Assembly: GCA_003647375.1 (NCBI GenBank)
Contig: QMMS01000141.1
Span: 1-10,608 of the forward strand
DNA: 10,608 nucleotides
Direction of reading: 5' to 3'
DNA from: Deltaproteobacteria bacterium
Lineage (GTDB): Bacteria > Desulfobacterota > Desulfobacteria > Desulfobacterales > B30-G6
The notes beneath the pieces were generated by a model. It was given only the letters and a program-made list of their open reading frames with translations, did no database searches and had not been told where the DNA came from. Both the position numbers and the translations under genes were made by a program. Shown piece after piece: positions 8,037-10,608 of this stretch. Every line of letters begins with the position of its first letter. The first letter of the stretch is position 1.

Positions 8037-8103
8037 CCCCGCGGCCCCGATAAACCGGGATCTGCGACAAGGCTTCGCCAAGCTCAGTCGAGTCGCCACG
8101 GGG
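8037..8103. repeat. Foldable REP-like element
   Basis: Nested inverted repeats: CCCCG (8037-8041) with CGGGG (8099-8103), CCCG (8046-8049) with CGGG (8056-8059), GCGAC (8064-8068) with GTCGC (8092-8096), and GGC-TTC-GCC inside. The layout is a branched stem, as in dispersed REP-type elements. It might also slow transcription leaving the regulator gene, but it lacks a T-run. Confidence 0.5.
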
Positions 8104-8173
8104 AATGTACTCGCTGTTGCGGTTCAATACCGATGTCTGTTTCTTCATATCTCAAATTCAACTTTTCATACGT

Positions 8174-8190
8174 GTATATCTATTTTATAC
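8174..8190. promoter_or_regulatory. Candidate activator site 1 (GTATA-N7-TATAC)
   Basis: Perfect 5-bp arms GTATA (8174-8178) and TATAC (8186-8190) separated by 7 bases. Same arms and spacing as the site at 8338. The centre lies about 270 bases upstream of the predicted start of the sigma-54 transcript, within reach for a looping activator. Confidence 0.4.
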
Positions 8191-8337
8191 GCCCTGTACG
8201 CCTTCCGACTTGCAATAACATCCCATACTTGCCTCTATTCCACACAATATCATAATGTTATCCCGTAAATCCTGTGTATAAATAGTTGGATTCAGCAAAT
8301 ACAGCATTCTGTTTTGCAGGCTATTTTCTTCGCATAC

Positions 8338-8356
8338 TGTATATTTTATTTATACA
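8338..8356. promoter_or_regulatory. Candidate activator site 2 (TGTATA-N7-TATACA)
   Basis: Perfect 6-bp arms TGTATA (8338-8343) and TATACA (8351-8356) with a 7-base AT-rich spacer. The centre is about 110 bases upstream of the predicted transcript start, a typical enhancer distance for NtrC-family proteins. AT-rich palindromes arise by chance more easily than GC-rich ones; the matching copy at 8174 is what raises confidence. Confidence 0.5.
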
Positions 8357-8358
8357 TC

Positions 8359-8383
8359 TTCCAAGGACCATAACGGCTTGGAA
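8359..8383. promoter_or_regulatory. Inverted repeat TTCCAAG-N11-CTTGGAA
   Basis: Perfect 7-bp arms at 8359-8365 and 8377-8383 with an 11-base gap. It lies between the nearer GTATA palindrome and the -24/-12 promoter, so it could be another protein-binding site. Its sequence differs from the GTATA sites, implying a second regulator if functional. Confidence 0.4.
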
Positions 8384-8429
8384 TAATTTATTTTGATTAA
8401 ATTCAGCATGTTACTATAATTACTTTTTT

Positions 8430-8445
8430 TGGCACACCTTGTGCA
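8430..8445 (+). promoter_or_regulatory. Sigma-54 (-24/-12) promoter
   Basis: TGGCAC-N5-GTGCA: GG at 8431-8432 and GC at 8443-8444 are spaced 12 bases apart, exactly the sigma-54 geometry, and the -24 box matches the consensus TGGCAC fully. The -12 box has GTGC instead of TTGC. The transcript should start near 8456, about 50 bases before ATG 8506. The neighbouring NtrC-type activator is the obvious candidate to drive it (inference). Confidence 0.8.
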
Positions 8446-8495
8446 GTTCCTAATCTCCAAATAACGACATCGCCCCCATCAAATTGAAACCACAC

Positions 8496-8502
8496 AGGAG
8501 GG
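8496..8502 (+). promoter_or_regulatory. Strong Shine-Dalgarno for the double-receiver gene
   Basis: AGGAGGG, a full match to the anti-Shine-Dalgarno core, sits three to four bases before ATG 8506. The strength suggests high expression once the sigma-54 promoter fires; the spacer is on the short side. Confidence 0.75.
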
Positions 8503-8505
8503 TAC

Positions 8506-10170
8506 ATGGAAACAACACCTAAAATTATCGTCGTCGATGATGAAAAAAGCATCTGCAGCAATGTGGAAAAAATTTTAAAGAAAAACCACTATGAAGTCGT
8601 GCATGCCACGAACGCCGATGAAGCCTTGGAAAAAATGGCTGTCGAATCCTTTTCCCTGCTCATATCCGACATCGTCATGCCCGGAAAAAACGGCCTCGAA
8701 CTGTTAAAACTCGTCAAGCAGCAATGGCCGCTCACCAAGGCGGTGATGATGACCGCCTACGCATCCACGGATACGGCCGTAAAGGCCATTCGAATGGGTG
8801 CGTTGGATTATATCCCCAAGCCCTTCACACCTGACGAACTGCGATCCACCGTTGAAAAAGCCCTGGCCGGAGAACTTACGGAAGCCCCCTCCACCCCCGA
8901 GGAAAGAGAGTTCATCGATGCCATCGATCTCGACATGCCTTTTGACGTTGACGAAGTGGCGGCGGTGACCGGAGAAGCCTATGCCAAATCACTGGGGCCT
9001 TCGGACATGCCGATCATTGAAGTCAAAATGCCCGAAGCTCCGGTAGGTTTTTGTGAGATGGGCAACATGGTGTGCGATATTTTCAAAAAACTGGACGCCA
9101 CATGCAAAGCCGGCACAAAAACACAAAAATGCCCTCAGCTGGCCAAGAAAAAAAGAGCTGCCAAAAAGAAACAGAGAGCGGATGTCAAGCAGTTGATCGG
9201 TATTGACCAGCCCTTTGATTATGGGGAAGTGGCCGTGATGACCGGTCCCGAATACGTACAGTCTCTGCAGAGTGAAGGTGTCACTTTTGTGCCCTATGAA
9301 GAACTGAAGAAGAACGTAGCCAAGATGATGCAAAAAGGGAAAATTGATGTAGATATTCCTTTTGACAGAGATGAGGTTGCCCAACAGACCGGTGAAGCCT
9401 ATGTAGACCAGGCCTCCCGTTCGGACATGCCCGTCGTCGAGATAACGGCTTCTGAATCCTTGGAAGGCTTCTGTGAAACCGGCAGCATGGTGTGTGATAT
9501 TTTTAAGAAACTAGGCGCCACATGCAAGGCCGGAACAAAAACAGCAAAATGTCCGCAGCTTGCAAAAAAGAAAAGAGCGGCAAAAATAAAAACAGTTGTG
9601 GATGTGAAAACGCTCATCGGTGTGGATCAACCATTTAACTACGATGAAGTTGCTGCGGTTACCGGCCCTGGTTACGCAGAACATCTAATGTACGACGGCA
9701 CAGTGCAGGTGCCCTATGAGGAATTAAAGCAAAATGTTGCCGGGATGATGAAAGATACCGCGTCCAAAAGTGCCGAACTATATAAATTCCCTGAAGTATC
9801 TGTCACAAAAAACATTCTCGTCATCGATGATGAGGTGGCGGTCAATAACAACATCCGTAAAATTCTTCTTAAAAAAGGCTACCAGGTCGACCAGGCAATT
9901 ACCAAAGACGAAGCGCTCGAAAGCATCGCATCACATCCGTATAAGTTGATACTCCTGGACCTCAAGATTCCGGGTGTCAAGGGACTTGAATTGCTGCAGA
10001 CCATCCGGGATAAAAATCCGGAGGCAAAGGTCATCATGATCACCGGCTACGCAAGCATTGAGACCGCCGTGGAGGCAACGCGCATGGGTGCCGTGGATTA
10101 TCTTCCCAAACCCTTTACGCCGGATGAAATACGCCAAGCCACGGACAAGGCGTTTCTACTTGCAGCCTGA
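8506..10170 (+). CDS. Double-receiver protein with duplicated Cys4 module (REC-module-module-REC)
   Basis: 554 residues, cytoplasmic, no helix-turn-helix, AAA+, kinase or cyclase domain. REC1 (about 5-122) has D11/D12, phosphoacceptor D55, T83, K105; REC2 (about 434-552) has D441/D442, D485, T513, K535, so both should be phosphorylatable. Between them, residues 140-276 and 280-416 are two copies of one module offset by exactly 140 residues and about 66% identical by my hand alignment without gaps. Each has the pattern PFDxDEVAxxTGEAY, a cysteine set C-x6-C-x9-C-x8-C (C183, C190, C200, C209; C323, C330, C340, C349), a lysine/arginine-rich patch (KKKRAAKxK), a second LIGxDQPFxYxEVA motif and VPYEELKxNV. 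I do not recognise the module. The cysteines could hold zinc or an Fe-S cluster and the basic patch could bind nucleic acid (inference). It is preceded by a sigma-54 promoter. Both receivers share PKPFTPDE(L/I)R with the NtrC-type neighbour. Confidence 0.93.
   Translation: METTPKIIVVDDEKSICSNVEKILKKNHYEVVHATNADEALEKMAVESFSLLISDIVMPGKNGLELLKLVKQQWPLTKAVMMTAYASTDTAVKAIRMGALDYIPKPFTPDELRSTVEKALAGELTEAPSTPEEREFIDAIDLDMPFDVDEVAAVTGEAYAKSLGPSDMPIIEVKMPEAPVGFCEMGNMVCDIFKKLDATCKAGTKTQKCPQLAKKKRAAKKKQRADVKQLIGIDQPFDYGEVAVMTGPEYVQSLQSEGVTFVPYEELKKNVAKMMQKGKIDVDIPFDRDEVAQQTGEAYVDQASRSDMPVVEITASESLEGFCETGSMVCDIFKKLGATCKAGTKTAKCPQLAKKKRAAKIKTVVDVKTLIGVDQPFNYDEVAAVTGPGYAEHLMYDGTVQVPYEELKQNVAGMMKDTASKSAELYKFPEVSVTKNILVIDDEVAVNNNIRKILLKKGYQVDQAITKDEALESIASHPYKLILLDLKIPGVKGLELLQTIRDKNPEAKVIMITGYASIETAVEATRMGAVDYLPKPFTPDEIRQATDKAFLLAA
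8917..9336 (+). repeat. Intragenic duplication, copy 1
   Basis: Encodes roughly residues 138-277 of the double-receiver protein. It pairs with the next 420 bases at a constant offset of 140 codons. Protein identity is high over the cysteine and lysine-rich section (35 of 40 residues at 181-220), while codons have drifted, which indicates an old duplication kept by selection rather than a recent slip. Confidence 0.85.
9337..9756 (+). repeat. Intragenic duplication, copy 2
   Basis: Encodes roughly residues 278-417. All four cysteines, the basic patch and both PF-EVA-TG-Y motifs of copy 1 are kept. It diverges most at residues 300-320 (between the first motif and the cysteines), which is probably a linker. 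Confidence 0.85.
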
Positions 10171-10193
10171 TCTCAGGAGCAGATGCCACAATG

Positions 10194-10243
10194 AACATCC
10201 CCGATGCGACCGTGTATGTATCTGCGATCGCATCGGGGATGTT
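10194..10243 (+). terminator. Strong stem-loop after the double-receiver gene
   Basis: Perfect 16-bp arms AACATCCCCGATGCGA (10194-10209) and TCGCATCGGGGATGTT (10228-10243) with an 18-base loop, 23 bases after the stop codon. The stem is GC-rich and long enough to end or stabilise the transcript. Only a short TT-A-TT follows, so it may act as an mRNA 3'-end stabiliser or need Rho; position strongly supports a transcript-end role. Confidence 0.65.
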
Positions 10244-10261
10244 ATTACTCCGGCGGTTAAA

Positions 10262-10370
10262 TACCCCACGGTTGTCATTCCCGCGTGCCTGCCACTTCGC
10301 AGGAAGGGGGCGGGGCACGAAGTGAAGCTTTAGCGCTATCCAGAAAAAAACTGGATGCCGGATAAATCGG
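10262..10370. repeat. Degenerate REP-like intergenic repeat
   Basis: Begins GTCATTCCCGCG and ends with ATCCAG-A7-CTGGAT (10338-10356) and GCCGGATAAATCGG. These are the usual parts of dispersed 'ATTCCCGC ... ATCCAG' repeats in many proteobacterial genomes, here with a scrambled middle. The GATAAA-CGG piece echoes GATAAACCGGG at 8049-8059. Confidence 0.5.
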
Positions 10371-10386
10371 AAAAAAAAGATCTTTT

Positions 10387-10476
10387 ATCACGAAATCACG
10401 AAAGGTCGAAACCACGAAAAAGATCATGAAAATTTTCGTGTTTTTCAGATTTCGTGTTTTCGTGATTGCTTTTTTT
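10387..10476. repeat. CACGAAA-repeat hairpin with T-run
   Basis: Arms at 10387-10403 (ATCACGAAATCACGAAA) and 10450-10466 pair over 16 of 17 bases; an inner pair CACGAAAA (10413-10420) / TTTTCGTG (10433-10440) extends the stem. A run of seven T follows at 10470-10476. It could work as an intrinsic terminator for plus-strand transcripts, although the stem is AT-rich. CACGAAA tandem units are a common dispersed intergenic repeat type. Confidence 0.55.
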
Positions 10477-10608
10477 GCCACAAAATACATAAGTTTTTGG
10501 GATTATCACCAATAAAAAGGTACCCCCGAAAGCGGATGGGTGATCCCTGTGCGAAAGTGAAACTGTCTGAGGTCCATAGAGCCCGTTATGCCGAACAGCT
10601 CGTAAATA

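Larger units (their letters stand above)
8104..8429. other. AT-rich regulatory spacer upstream of the sigma-54 promoter
   Basis: About 325 bases with no supportable gene; small frames here have no ribosome site and unnatural composition. It holds two palindromes of the same design, a separate 7-bp inverted repeat, and a lone half-site GTATA at about 8274. The distances suit enhancer sites for an NtrC-type activator acting on the promoter at 8430. Confidence 0.5.
10244..10608. other. Gene-free 3' flank with repeats
   Basis: No frame here has a ribosome site or natural protein composition. It holds a degenerate REP-like remnant (about 10262-10370), a CACGAAA hairpin (10387-10476) and a terminal segment (10499-10608) that can fold but that I cannot identify. 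Confidence 0.5.

Noticed and set aside
7501..8148. A 215-codon minus-strand frame
   Set aside because: It is antisense to the AAA+ and Fis-type domains of the regulator and starts in repeat DNA.
7977..8268. Two plus-strand frames of 79 and 92 codons after the regulator
   Set aside because: They translate heptamer repeats and a foldable repeat element, and lack ribosome sites.
9148..9154. A7 run in the Cys4 module as a frameshift site
   Set aside because: It simply encodes the lysine-rich patch; the frame continues intact and the second copy lacks the same run.
10191..10325. A 43-codon frame with a distant GGAG upstream
   Set aside because: Its codons are formed by the 16-bp inverted repeat and a REP-like remnant; the spacer is too long.

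Overview
The window looks like chromosomal DNA from a deltaproteobacterial anaerobe (Desulfobacterota, probably a Desulfobacterales sulfate reducer). This is inference: it rests on a histidine kinase whose sensor domain carries c-type heme motifs, PAS domains with cysteine clusters, REC-kinase fusions in dense signalling loci, an NtrC-type regulator beside a sigma-54 promoter, and intergenic repeats of heptamers, CACGAAA units and degraded REP-like elements. No taxonomic marker gene other than miaA is present.

Layout. (1) Positions 2-3174, plus strand: a 5'-truncated membrane histidine kinase with a heme-c-like extracytoplasmic domain, coupled by an ATGA overlap to a receiver-histidine kinase fusion. 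(2) Positions 3270-4854, minus strand: miaA followed by a small exported OB-fold-like protein. (3) Positions 5121-7980, plus strand: a soluble histidine kinase with an N-terminal Rossmann (NAD-type) domain and a cysteine-bearing PAS, overlapping by 11 bases an NtrC-family sigma-54 activator. (4) Positions 7981-8505: a gene-free stretch with heptamer repeats, a foldable element, two matching palindromes and a very good -24/-12 promoter. (5) Positions 8506-10170: an unusual protein with a receiver domain at each end and, between them, two copies of a 140-residue module with four cysteines and a lysine-rich patch. (6) Positions 10171-10608: no gene, but a strong 16-bp inverted repeat, a REP-like remnant and a CACGAAA hairpin.

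How it may work together (inference): the Rossmann-PAS kinase would read a cytoplasmic redox or nucleotide signal and phosphorylate the NtrC-type regulator. The regulator would bind upstream palindromes and activate the sigma-54 promoter of the double-receiver protein. That protein's receivers belong to the same PKPFTPxE(L/I)R subgroup as the regulator's receiver, so it could receive or drain phosphate from the same kinase and act as a feedback or adaptor component. The heme-sensor kinase and REC-kinase pair upstream form a second multistep phosphorelay. The double-receiver/Cys4 protein with its promoter, and the Rossmann-kinase fusion, are the most interesting parts of the window.
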